DNA of 10,555 nucleotides, taken from Myxococcales bacterium. Lineage in GTDB: Bacteria; Myxococcota_A; Polyangia; Nannocystales; Nannocystaceae. A program made the translations under genes and the position numbers. Location of the stretch: positions 1-10,555 of the forward strand of contig JAGQIT010001317.1 of NCBI GenBank assembly GCA_020431135.1, written 5' to 3'. The first letter of the stretch is position 1, and each line of letters opens with the position of its first letter. Below, piece after piece: positions 1 to 6,262 of the stretch. The notes under the pieces were generated by a model that was not told the DNA's origin, made no database searches, and worked only from the letters and a program-made list of their open reading frames with translations.

Positions 1-2874
1 CTCGAGGGCCTCGAGCTCGCGCCGGCGATCCTCGGGGTCGAGGTCCGGCAGCGACTCCCAGGTCCGGTCGATGTGCAGCGGCCAGGCCTTGTCGGCGCGC
101 CGCTGGAAGCGGCGGTAGCACTCCTTCATGTCCTCGTTGACGTGCGGGAAGCAGTAGATCGGCACGCCGAGGATCGACCGGTAGAGGACGATCCGATGGG
201 ACACGGGCCACTCGACCTCGGCCCCGTCGGCGCCGCCGCTCGCCTCGGTCAGGGCCTCGCGGAAGGGGCCCTGGCGCAGCGACTCGTGGAGGCCGACGAG
301 GAGCATGTTCGGGTGCTTGATCGACCCCTTGACCTCGGGGTTGTAGCGCGACAGCGGCTGGGCCTTGGCGAGCGCCGCCTCGAACTTGCGGCGGGCGTAG
401 AGGCGGACGCGGTCGTCGCTCCACAGGACGCTCGGGCGCAGCGGCCGGTCGCGGAGCATGTCGACCGCCTCCTGGCCCTTGGACTCGCCGTAGCGCCCGT
501 AGTAGGCGGCCTCGAGGGCGAGGGCGTCGTCCATGCGCAGGCCGAGGCGGACCGCCGGATCCGAGGAGCCCGGGTCGCCGACGATCTCGGGCTTCAGCAT
601 CCTCTTGGCGGTGTCGACGAGGCGGTCGACGATCTCGCCGACGATCTCGCGGGCGGTCCGGCGGACGGCCTGGCCGCGCTCGTCGAAGCGCGGGCGCATG
701 GCCTCACGGACAGCCTCGAGGAGCGCCGCCGGATCCGTGAGCTCCGGCCGGCCCTCGATCTGATCGACGTAGTACCAGCTCCAGAAGCGCATGCGCGCCG
801 ACGGGTGCTGGAGGAGCTCGACGTCGAGCGCGTACTCGTTGGCCTCGGAGCGCAGGCCGTCGACGCCGCCGTCCCACTCGTAGCGCCGCGCCTTCTCCTC
901 GAGCTCGGCGGCGAGCTGGCCGGCGGAGCCCTCGATCGCCCGGTAGCTCTCGCGGAGCGCGTCGGCGGCGCGGCCGAGCGCGACCATCACCTCGTGGAGC
1001 GCGCCCTTGATGACGCTCGCGCGGACCTTGTCGACGTAGTCGTTGAAGGTCGCGACGGCGCGGTCGCGGGCGGCCTCGAAGTCCTTGTCCTTGCGCGTGA
1101 AGAGCTTGTCCCAGCCGCCGTAGGTCCGCTTGATCTCGGCCGCGAGCGCGTCCATCTCGCCCTTGAAGCGCGAGTCGGTGCCGAGGTCGGCCTCGCCGCG
1201 CAGGCGGCTGACCTGGGTGGCGAGCTCGTCGAGGGCCAGCGACCCGAGCGGCGCCTTGGCGCCGTCGCGGAGCTGGATGAGGACGAGGCGCTGCTCGTAG
1301 GGGCCGAGCTCGGCGGCGCCGTCGGGGCCGGCGTTGGCGAGGAACTGCCCCCACCACTCGCCGGTCTCGACGCGGTCGCGCTCGCCGGTGACGACCGCCG
1401 CGACCGCGTCGCGGGCCTCGGCGACCTGGCGCTTGAGCGAGGCGATCGTCGTCGCCGGCGTCCACGAGCCGTCGAGGATGCGGTCGGCCGAGATCTCGCG
1501 GACGCCCGCGGCGGCGTCGCGCAGGCGATCCTCGATCCCGCTGAGGACCCCGCGGAGCTTGTCGGCGGCCAGCTCCGGCAGCGCCATCGCCCGCTTCCAC
1601 GGCCCCTCGTCCTGGTCCTGGCCGCCGAGGAGGCGGATCTTCTGGACGAAGGACTCGTCGACGCGGCGGCGCTGGGCGTCGGGGGCGAGGCGCTCGAGCT
1701 CGGCGCGGTCGAGCGAGAAGCGGCGGAACTGCTCGCGCTGCGACTCGGAGACCAGCGCCGGGTCGTCGAGGAGGAGGTAGCGGCGGACCGCGGTGGCGGC
1801 GTAGCGGCGCGCGCAGTACTCGAGGATGTCGGCCTTCGGCAGGACGACCACCGCGGCGCCGAGGGTCCCGTAGAAGGCGGTGTAGCCCTCGCCGCGCTCG
1901 TTGAGCGAGTCCGGGAAGAGGCGCCGCGACTCCTTGGTGTAGTTGTCGAAGTCGGCCTGCTGATCGCCGAGGATCGGCGAGAAGATCTGGATGTAGGTCG
2001 CGTCCGCCATCGCCTCGCCGACGTCGTCGAGCGAGAAGTTGTGCGGGCGATCGACGAGGTAGCAGAGGTCGTAGGGGCGGCGGGTGATCGCCCGCCGGTG
2101 CTTGTTGCGCGGGTCGTAGTGGAACTCGAGCTCCTTCGGCGACGACGGGGCCTGGGTGTCGAGCTTCATCAGGTGCTCGAGCTCCTTGAGGCCGGCGTAG
2201 CCGTTGGCGAAGACGCCCTCGCGGTTCTGGCCGATCACCGACTCGAAGGCCTCGGGGAGGATCGCGAAGGCGACGAGGCGCGCCGACGGGTCCTCGATGA
2301 CGTCGCGGCACAGGTAGGCGAAGGGGAGGAACGCCCCCGAGCCGGTGCCGCCGGCGACCGAGAAGTAGACGAAGACCTGGATCGGCGCGCCAGCGTGCCG
2401 CATCCCGTGGGAGTGCGAGCGCATCTCGTCGAGGATCGTCCCGAGCTTTTGGCCGAGGTCGCCGACCTCGACCGAGCGGTAGAACGACAGCCGGCTCTCG
2501 ATGCGGATCTGCCCGGCCCCGGCGCCGCTCTCCTTGCGGAAGCGGTACCAGTCGTGGACCCACTGCGTGAAGTAGTCGTCGGGGTCGGCGAAGGAGTCGC
2601 CGCGGCGGTGCGAGGCGTAGGCGACCTTGTCGAAGTCGGAGATCAGGACGGTGTCGTCGACGCGGCCGTACTCGCCGGTGCCCTTGCGCAGGCGCGCGAG
2701 GTCGGCGTCGTTGGTGTCGATAGCGAGGAAGCGGATGAGGCCGCGGTACTGGTGGTCGAAGTCCTCGTGCGCGCGCAGGCGCTTGGCGATCCGGCCGACG
2801 GCCTTCCCCCCAGAGCCCCCGAGGCCGACGAAGAGGGTCGGGGTGACCTCACCTGGCATGATCCTGATCGACAT
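1..2874 (-). CDS. Tubulin/FtsZ-like GTPase, large (Tubulin_2-like), 3' end beyond the window
   Basis: The frame is open for 958 codons from the ATG at 2874 to base 1, with no stop, so the C-terminus lies outside the window. The first third carries tubulin/FtsZ landmarks in order: a glycine-rich nucleotide loop GLGGSGGK (residues 17-24), a T2-loop-like FLAIDTNDADL (49-59), the tubulin signature AGGTGSG (174-180), a strand and helix resembling the FtsZ segment after that signature (about 200-236), and YDLCYLVDRPHN (268-279). The rest (about 330-958) looks mostly helical and charged, with no motif I recognise. This resembles the bacterial tubulin-like family PF13809, not FtsZ, which is about 380-400 residues. 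It is probably a cytoplasmic GTP-binding, possibly polymerising protein. The ATG at 2874 is preceded by purine-rich AAGGGAAG (2888-2881, minus strand) at 6 bases; the in-frame ATG at 2859 is less well placed. The co-oriented VWA gene lies 452 bases upstream. The fold call is firm; the function is inferred. Confidence 0.86.
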   Translation of the reverse strand, partial: MSIRIMPGEVTPTLFVGLGGSGGKAVGRIAKRLRAHEDFDHQYRGLIRFLAIDTNDADLARLRKGTGEYGRVDDTVLISDFDKVAYASHRRGDSFADPDDYFTQWVHDWYRFRKESGAGAGQIRIESRLSFYRSVEVGDLGQKLGTILDEMRSHSHGMRHAGAPIQVFVYFSVAGGTGSGAFLPFAYLCRDVIEDPSARLVAFAILPEAFESVIGQNREGVFANGYAGLKELEHLMKLDTQAPSSPKELEFHYDPRNKHRRAITRRPYDLCYLVDRPHNFSLDDVGEAMADATYIQIFSPILGDQQADFDNYTKESRRLFPDSLNERGEGYTAFYGTLGAAVVVLPKADILEYCARRYAATAVRRYLLLDDPALVSESQREQFRRFSLDRAELERLAPDAQRRRVDESFVQKIRLLGGQDQDEGPWKRAMALPELAADKLRGVLSGIEDRLRDAAAGVREISADRILDGSWTPATTIASLKRQVAEARDAVAAVVTGERDRVETGEWWGQFLANAGPDGAAELGPYEQRLVLIQLRDGAKAPLGSLALDELATQVSRLRGEADLGTDSRFKGEMDALAAEIKRTYGGWDKLFTRKDKDFEAARDRAVATFNDYVDKVRASVIKGALHEVMVALGRAADALRESYRAIEGSAGQLAAELEEKARRYEWDGGVDGLRSEANEYALDVELLQHPSARMRFWSWYYVDQIEGRPELTDPAALLEAVREAMRPRFDERGQAVRRTAREIVGEIVDRLVDTAKRMLKPEIVGDPGSSDPAVRLGLRMDDALALEAAYYGRYGESKGQEAVDMLRDRPLRPSVLWSDDRVRLYARRKFEAALAKAQPLSRYNPEVKGSIKHPNMLLVGLHESLRQGPFREALTEASGGADGAEVEWPVSHRIVLYRSILGVPIYCFPHVNEDMKECYRRFQRRADKAWPLHIDRTWESLPDLDPEDRRRELEALE

Positions 2875-2887
2875 GGCTGACTTCCCT

Positions 2888-2903
2888 TGCTCGAGTGCTC
2901 GAG
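2888..2903. repeat. Tandem 8-base repeat TGCTCGAG x2 in the tubulin-like gene leader
   Basis: TGCTCGAG occurs twice back to back (2888-2895, 2896-2903), followed by a partial third unit (TGC). Each unit contains the palindrome CTCGAG. The array lies about 14 bases upstream of the tubulin-like ATG, and its left edge touches the purine-rich ribosome-binding-like stretch. It could be an operator overlapping the translation start region, or a replication-slippage product. The repeat itself is certain; any role is not. Confidence 0.55.
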
Positions 2904-3272
2904 TGCCCAAGACGCGCGCGGCCCCGGGGCGTCGCCTCACCGCGCGGGCGGCGGGCGGCGTCGGGGATCGGGGCACGGCGGCACCGCGGGAGCGTGACAC
3001 AAGCCGGCGAGGGCTGGCAATGCGCCGCGCCGGGCCCGATTCCCGATCGAAAAGACGCGTGATCCCGCGGACGCGCGGGGTCCTCGGGGTGGACGGGCGT
3101 GTTCGCCCGGCGCGGGCCTGGGGGGGCGCAGGCCTCCGCAGGCGGGCGCCGACGGGGCTCAGGGCGCGGGTGCGTCGGGGCTGCGCGGAGCGTGCTCGTC
3201 GGGGCCGGGGACGGCCTCGCGGGCCTCGGCGGTCGACGTGAAGTCGGCGCTCGCGCAGGGCCGTCGCCGCCT

Positions 3273-3292
3273 CCGACGGCGGCCTCCGTCGG
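3273..3292 (-). terminator. Possible terminator-like hairpin after the VWA gene
   Basis: Perfect 7-base inverted repeat CCGACGG / CCGTCGG with a 6-base loop, beginning about 35 bases past the VWA stop codon in the direction of transcription. No T-run follows on the minus strand, so it is not a canonical intrinsic terminator. It may act as a weak terminator, pause site or RNA 3'-end stabiliser, or be a chance dyad in very GC-rich DNA. Confidence 0.25.
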
Positions 3293-3326
3293 CACCTCGC
3301 GGTCGACGGGGACGACGGCGCGCGCC

Positions 3327-5861
3327 TCAGCGCCGGAAGAGCAGGTAGAGCGATCCCTCGCGGCGGAGGACGATCCGGCTGTGGACCGGGTGCTCGCCCG
3401 GCTCGATCGGCGTCCACCCGCGCGACTCGGAGAACGTCTCGGTGCCGTCGCCCTCGACGATCAGCACCGCGGCGCCGCCGGGGCGGGCCTCGATCCTGGC
3501 GCTCGGGGCCATGCGCTTGAGCGAGGGCAGGGGGGCCGCGGCGCCGCCGAGGTAGAGCGTGCCCGGGCGGTAGAAGCCGCGCTTGGTCTCGGGGAAGCGC
3601 TCGATCCGCAGCCAGCCCTCGTCGCCCTCGCCGAGCTTGGCGAGCGCCTCATGGGACTCGGCGTAGGCGAGGACGACCCCCGCAGGGAACCGCGCCGGCG
3701 ACAGGAAGCCGCGGATGATCCACAGGAGCGTGAGAACGCCGAGGGCGATCAGCGTCCAGCGCAGGATCTTCTTCCCCGGGCAGACCCAAAAGCCAGGATC
3801 CTGGACGGTGATCTCCAGCGGCACGGCGAGCGTCGGGCCGCCGGCCTCGGCCGCGAGGCGGAGGACCGCCGCGTAGGTCTGCGGCTTGCAGCAGTCGCCG
3901 GCGCGCAGCGTGAGGGTGACGCGATCGGTGCCGGCGTCGCTCGCCTGCAGGCGGGTGCTCGTCGCGGCCGGCGCGACCTCGAGGTCCTCCGGGAGCGCGC
4001 CGCCGGCCGCCGCCTCGACCGTCATCGACACGGCGCCGGCGATCGGCGCCGGCACGAGGACGTCCTGGGTCCCCTCGCCGCCGCCCATCAGCGACAGGGC
4101 CCGCGCCTCGTTCTTGGCGTAGTTGAGGGTCGCGGTGATCGGCACGACCGTCGGCCCGAGGCTCGCGGCGGCGTCGCCCTGCGGCTTGATCTCCAGGCGC
4201 ATCCGCGCCTCGAGGGGCTGGCCGCCGTGGTCGGAGATCGCCGGGCAGAAGGGCGTCGCGCCGACCTCGAGCTGGACGCTGAGCGGGTCCTGGAGGGCGA
4301 TCGTCGGCGCCGACGGCCGGCAGACCAGGCACTCGCGGATCGCCGCGTCGCCGTCGACGGCGCAGGAGACCGCGGCCTCGGCCGCCGCCGGGAAGGCGCC
4401 GCGGCCCTCGAGGCTGATCGTCTCGATCGTCGCCTTGGGCAGCGCGCCGAGGTCGAGGCTGGTGATGTAGGGGTCGTCGGTGCCGGCGCGGCGCAGGCCC
4501 TCGACGCCGAAGGACATCGCCTGGAAGGCGCGGCGGGTGCTCACGGGACGCGCCAGGGCGCCGCCCTTCGCCCGGAAGGTCCGCTCGTGCCGGCCGCGCT
4601 CCGGGGCCGCGCCGAGCTGGGCGTTGAAGGTGCCGTCGGCGTCGGGCTGCATCGCGCTCGCCCGGGCGCAGGCCTCGTCCTCGCACAGCTCGAGGTCGAA
4701 GGCGAAGGAGCGCCCGGGGACGATCGTCTCGCCGGTGTCGCCGACGAGGCGGGCCCAGGCGCAGTGGGGCTGGCCGGCGCGGACCGGCGACTCGCGCGTC
4801 CACGGCAGCGCCGGCCGCGGCTCGCAGGGGGCGATCACCGCCTCGACCTGGAGGGCGCCGTAGCTCGGGATCACGAGGACGTCGACGCCGGCGGTCTTCG
4901 CCTTGACCGCGTAGGGCGCGTCGGCGGGGCCGAGCTCGGCCGAGCGCAGGCTCCAGCCGTGCTCGCCGTGCGAGAAGGTCGGCCCGCCGGCGATCGCCGC
5001 CTCCTCGCCGCTTGTCACTTTGGCCAGGTCGATCGTCGCCGCGCCTTCCTCGGCGATCGCCAGCACCCGGACCTTGCGGGCGCCGGCGAAGGTCCGCTCG
5101 AGGCCGACGCGGCCGCCGTCGTCGTAGCTCAGGCCGCGGCTGAACGAGAGCACCTCGGCGAAGGCGCGGAGGAGCGCGCGGGCGTCGAAGGCGATCCGGC
5201 TCTCGCCCGCCCAGCCGGTGGCGCTGGCGTAGCGCAGGAGCTCGGGCTCGACGCGCTCGCGCCCTGCGCGGGTCAGGAGGACGAAGCGGAAGCGGCCCTC
5301 CGTGTGCGCCCGCAGCTCGCCGAGCCAGCGATCCGCCTTCTCGACCGCGCCGCCGTTGCACGCCCCGTCGGTGAGGAGGAGCAGGGTCTGCGGCGCGCCG
5401 GCCGAGGCCGCCCCCTCGAGGAGGGTCTGGGCCTTGGCGAGCGCGGCCCGGCACGGGGTGCCGCCGCGGTGCTGGGCGAGGCGATCGAAGCGCTCGCCGC
5501 TCAGGGTCTTGGCCCCCTCGGCGCCGCCGCGGCCGGCGAGGAGATCTCCCGGCGAGACGAAGCGCGGGAGCTCGCCGTTGGCCAGCTCGTTGAGGCCGAC
5601 GACCGCGATCTGGTCGCCGTCCTCGAGGGCCGCGGCCATCGCCGTCGCGGCCATCACGACGAGGCGCCGCGGGTCGCTGCCGTCCATGCTCCCGGAGTCG
5701 TCGATGACGACGAGGTACTGCCCCCAGGTCTCGGCCTTCGCGGTCGCCGGCGCGGCGATCACCCCGAGCGCGAACGCGACCACCCCCAGCAGCCAGGCGA
5801 GGCGTGGCGCCCGGCGCCCCGGAGAACGGGGGCGGGCTCGGTTCGGTCGGCCGCGGGGCAT
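3327..5861 (-). CDS. Exported, membrane-anchored von Willebrand factor A domain protein
   Basis: 844 residues. The N-terminus is basic (about 1-20), followed by a hydrophobic stretch (21-38) ending in AKA before E44, a plausible signal peptide cleaved near residue 43. A VWA domain follows directly (about 49-240) with a complete MIDAS: DxSxS (D54, S56, S58), T135 in GGTPC, and D165 in TDGA. It should therefore bind a divalent metal. Residues 250-690 are strand-rich with several cysteines. One strong transmembrane segment (about 699-720) is followed by a tail of about 125 residues, predicted cytoplasmic, whose last 85 residues are strand-rich and faintly FHA-like. The gene precedes the tubulin-like gene on the same strand. 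A VWA partner for a tubulin-like protein is a published genome-context association (Makarova and Koonin 2010). No strong Shine-Dalgarno precedes the ATG at 5861, so the exact start is less certain than the gene. Confidence 0.92.
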   Translation of the reverse strand: MPRGRPNRARPRSPGRRAPRLAWLLGVVAFALGVIAAPATAKAETWGQYLVVIDDSGSMDGSDPRRLVVMAATAMAAALEDGDQIAVVGLNELANGELPRFVSPGDLLAGRGGAEGAKTLSGERFDRLAQHRGGTPCRAALAKAQTLLEGAASAGAPQTLLLLTDGACNGGAVEKADRWLGELRAHTEGRFRFVLLTRAGRERVEPELLRYASATGWAGESRIAFDARALLRAFAEVLSFSRGLSYDDGGRVGLERTFAGARKVRVLAIAEEGAATIDLAKVTSGEEAAIAGGPTFSHGEHGWSLRSAELGPADAPYAVKAKTAGVDVLVIPSYGALQVEAVIAPCEPRPALPWTRESPVRAGQPHCAWARLVGDTGETIVPGRSFAFDLELCEDEACARASAMQPDADGTFNAQLGAAPERGRHERTFRAKGGALARPVSTRRAFQAMSFGVEGLRRAGTDDPYITSLDLGALPKATIETISLEGRGAFPAAAEAAVSCAVDGDAAIRECLVCRPSAPTIALQDPLSVQLEVGATPFCPAISDHGGQPLEARMRLEIKPQGDAAASLGPTVVPITATLNYAKNEARALSLMGGGEGTQDVLVPAPIAGAVSMTVEAAAGGALPEDLEVAPAATSTRLQASDAGTDRVTLTLRAGDCCKPQTYAAVLRLAAEAGGPTLAVPLEITVQDPGFWVCPGKKILRWTLIALGVLTLLWIIRGFLSPARFPAGVVLAYAESHEALAKLGEGDEGWLRIERFPETKRGFYRPGTLYLGGAAAPLPSLKRMAPSARIEARPGGAAVLIVEGDGTETFSESRGWTPIEPGEHPVHSRIVLRREGSLYLLFRR

Positions 5862-5958
5862 CTCGGCCCCGAGAGGGTCCGATCAATTGGCGAATCCCGC
5901 AAGATGCCGCGGGAGCGGCCGCTTCGCCCCGTTCTCAGCGCGGCGCCGTCGCTCCGGG

Positions 5959-5981
5959 TCATCGCGTGCGGAACGCGATGA
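5959..5981. promoter_or_regulatory. 9-base perfect inverted repeat upstream of the VWA gene
   Basis: TCATCGCGT and ACGCGATGA flank a 5-base spacer. One mismatch further out, GG on the left also pairs with CC on the right. The dyad is centred about 109 bases upstream of the VWA ATG. It could be an operator for a dimeric regulator of the VWA/tubulin-like genes or the stem of an RNA hairpin ending upstream transcription. No T-run follows on the minus strand, which favours an operator. The dyad is visible; the role is inferred. Confidence 0.4.
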
Positions 5982-6096
5982 TCCTGCGCCAACTTCACTT
6001 CGGGAGGAGGGCGCGGCGCCCAGAGTTCGCGCGAAGCGCGGTATGGCGCCGCGAACGACGAGATCGTCGCGGTCTTCGGTCTGGGCCGTGGCCGCA

Positions 6097-6153
6097 TCAG
6101 AGCGGAGGCCCGCACATCAGAGCGCCGCCGATCATCGCGACCGGCACGCCCAT
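6097..6153 (-). pseudogene. Remnant of the 3' end of a second DUF1552-type gene
   Basis: Read on the minus strand, this segment encodes MGVPVAMIGGALMCGPPL and a TGA stop. The intact DUF1552 protein ends MGAPIAGIGDDPNCGPLPL then TGA (6322-6263). With one 3-base gap, 47 of 57 aligned bases agree, and the two also share the CA just beyond the stop. The frame stays open upstream to a TGA at 6324-6322, but that stretch (encoding GDDPGFGIDADLDG just before the MGVP match) has no ATG before the match and does not convincingly resemble DUF1552. The simplest reading is that a tandem DUF1552 paralogue lost its body by deletion, or that the 3' end was locally duplicated and diverged. A chance match of this length and in-frame register is unlikely. 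Confidence 0.5.
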
Positions 6154-6194
6154 CCCATCAAGGTCCGCATCGATCCCGAACCCCGGGTCGTCGC

Positions 6195-6211
6195 CGCTCC
6201 CAGCGGGAGCG
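6195..6211 (-). terminator. Possible terminator hairpin after the DUF1592-DUF1552 operon
   Basis: Perfect 7-base inverted repeat CGCTCCC / GGGAGCG with a 3-base loop, about 50 bases past the DUF1552 stop codon. It is well placed to end the operon transcript, but no T-run follows on the minus strand, so an intrinsic terminator is not demonstrated. Confidence 0.3.
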
Positions 6212-6262
6212 AGCCTGTCTGCGCCGCGGTCCGCGGTCGATCGCAGCCCGGCCGCGACCTCA

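Larger units (their letters stand above)
2875..3326. other. 452-base intergenic region, extremely GC-rich
   Basis: This stretch separates the VWA stop codon from the start of the tubulin-like gene. I find no credible gene. The frames that stay open across it translate to Arg/Pro/Ala-rich low-complexity sequence without a motif. It contains several short perfect inverted repeats: 3064-3079 (CCCGCG/CGCGGG, 4-base loop), 3094-3109 (CGGGCG/CGCCCG, 4-base loop) and 3273-3292 (7-base stem). A tandem 8-mer lies next to the tubulin-like gene. At this base composition two or three 6-base stems are expected by chance. A separate promoter for the tubulin-like gene is plausible given the gap, but I cannot place a convincing -35/-10 pair. 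Confidence 0.6.
5862..6262. other. 401-base intergenic region between the DUF1552 and VWA genes
   Basis: No intact gene is credible here. Reading with transcription, the stretch holds a GC-only hairpin about 50 bases after the DUF1552 stop (6195-6211), a degraded copy of the DUF1552 3' end (6097-6153), a 14-base dyad CGACGA-GA-TCGTCG (6056-6069), a short hairpin (6028-6040, CGCGC/GCGCG), and a 9-base perfect dyad (5959-5981) about 100 bases before the VWA start. The 10-mer CATCAGAGCG appears three times on the plus strand (6095, 6115, and 6261 at the DUF1552 stop). Its length and content suggest the VWA gene has its own promoter, but I cannot place one with confidence. Confidence 0.6.

Noticed and set aside
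704..2563. Minus-strand 619-codon frame inside the tubulin-like gene
   Set aside because: It is frame-shifted relative to the real gene and translates to Arg/Pro-rich sequence; the frame with the tubulin motifs is open from 2874 to base 1.
73..2880. Plus-strand open frame of 935 codons opposite the tubulin-like gene
   Set aside because: Its codons align exactly with those of the minus-strand gene, so strong G/C bias at the third position keeps the reverse frame free of stops. The product is an Arg/Asp/Glu/Val/Ala-rich sequence with no motif, while the minus strand has clear tubulin landmarks.
2998..3020. Possible minus-strand promoter for the tubulin-like gene (TTGCCA at 3020-3015)
   Set aside because: At a 17-base spacing the -10 position reads TCACGC, which is too far from the consensus to call.
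3064..3133. Hairpins 3064-3079, 3094-3109 and 3116-3133 as a structured regulatory RNA
   Set aside because: The stems are 5-6 bases in DNA so rich in G and C that such dyads are expected by chance; no riboswitch core or T-run accompanies them.
2849..3295. Minus-strand 148-codon frame between the VWA and tubulin-like genes
   Set aside because: Pro/Arg/Ala-rich low-complexity translation with no ribosome-binding site that I can see; typical of random GC-rich DNA.
3099..5981. Plus-strand open frame of 960 codons opposite the VWA gene
   Set aside because: It is the same codon-bias shadow effect. The translation is low-complexity and lacks any domain, whereas the minus strand shows a full MIDAS and a transmembrane segment.
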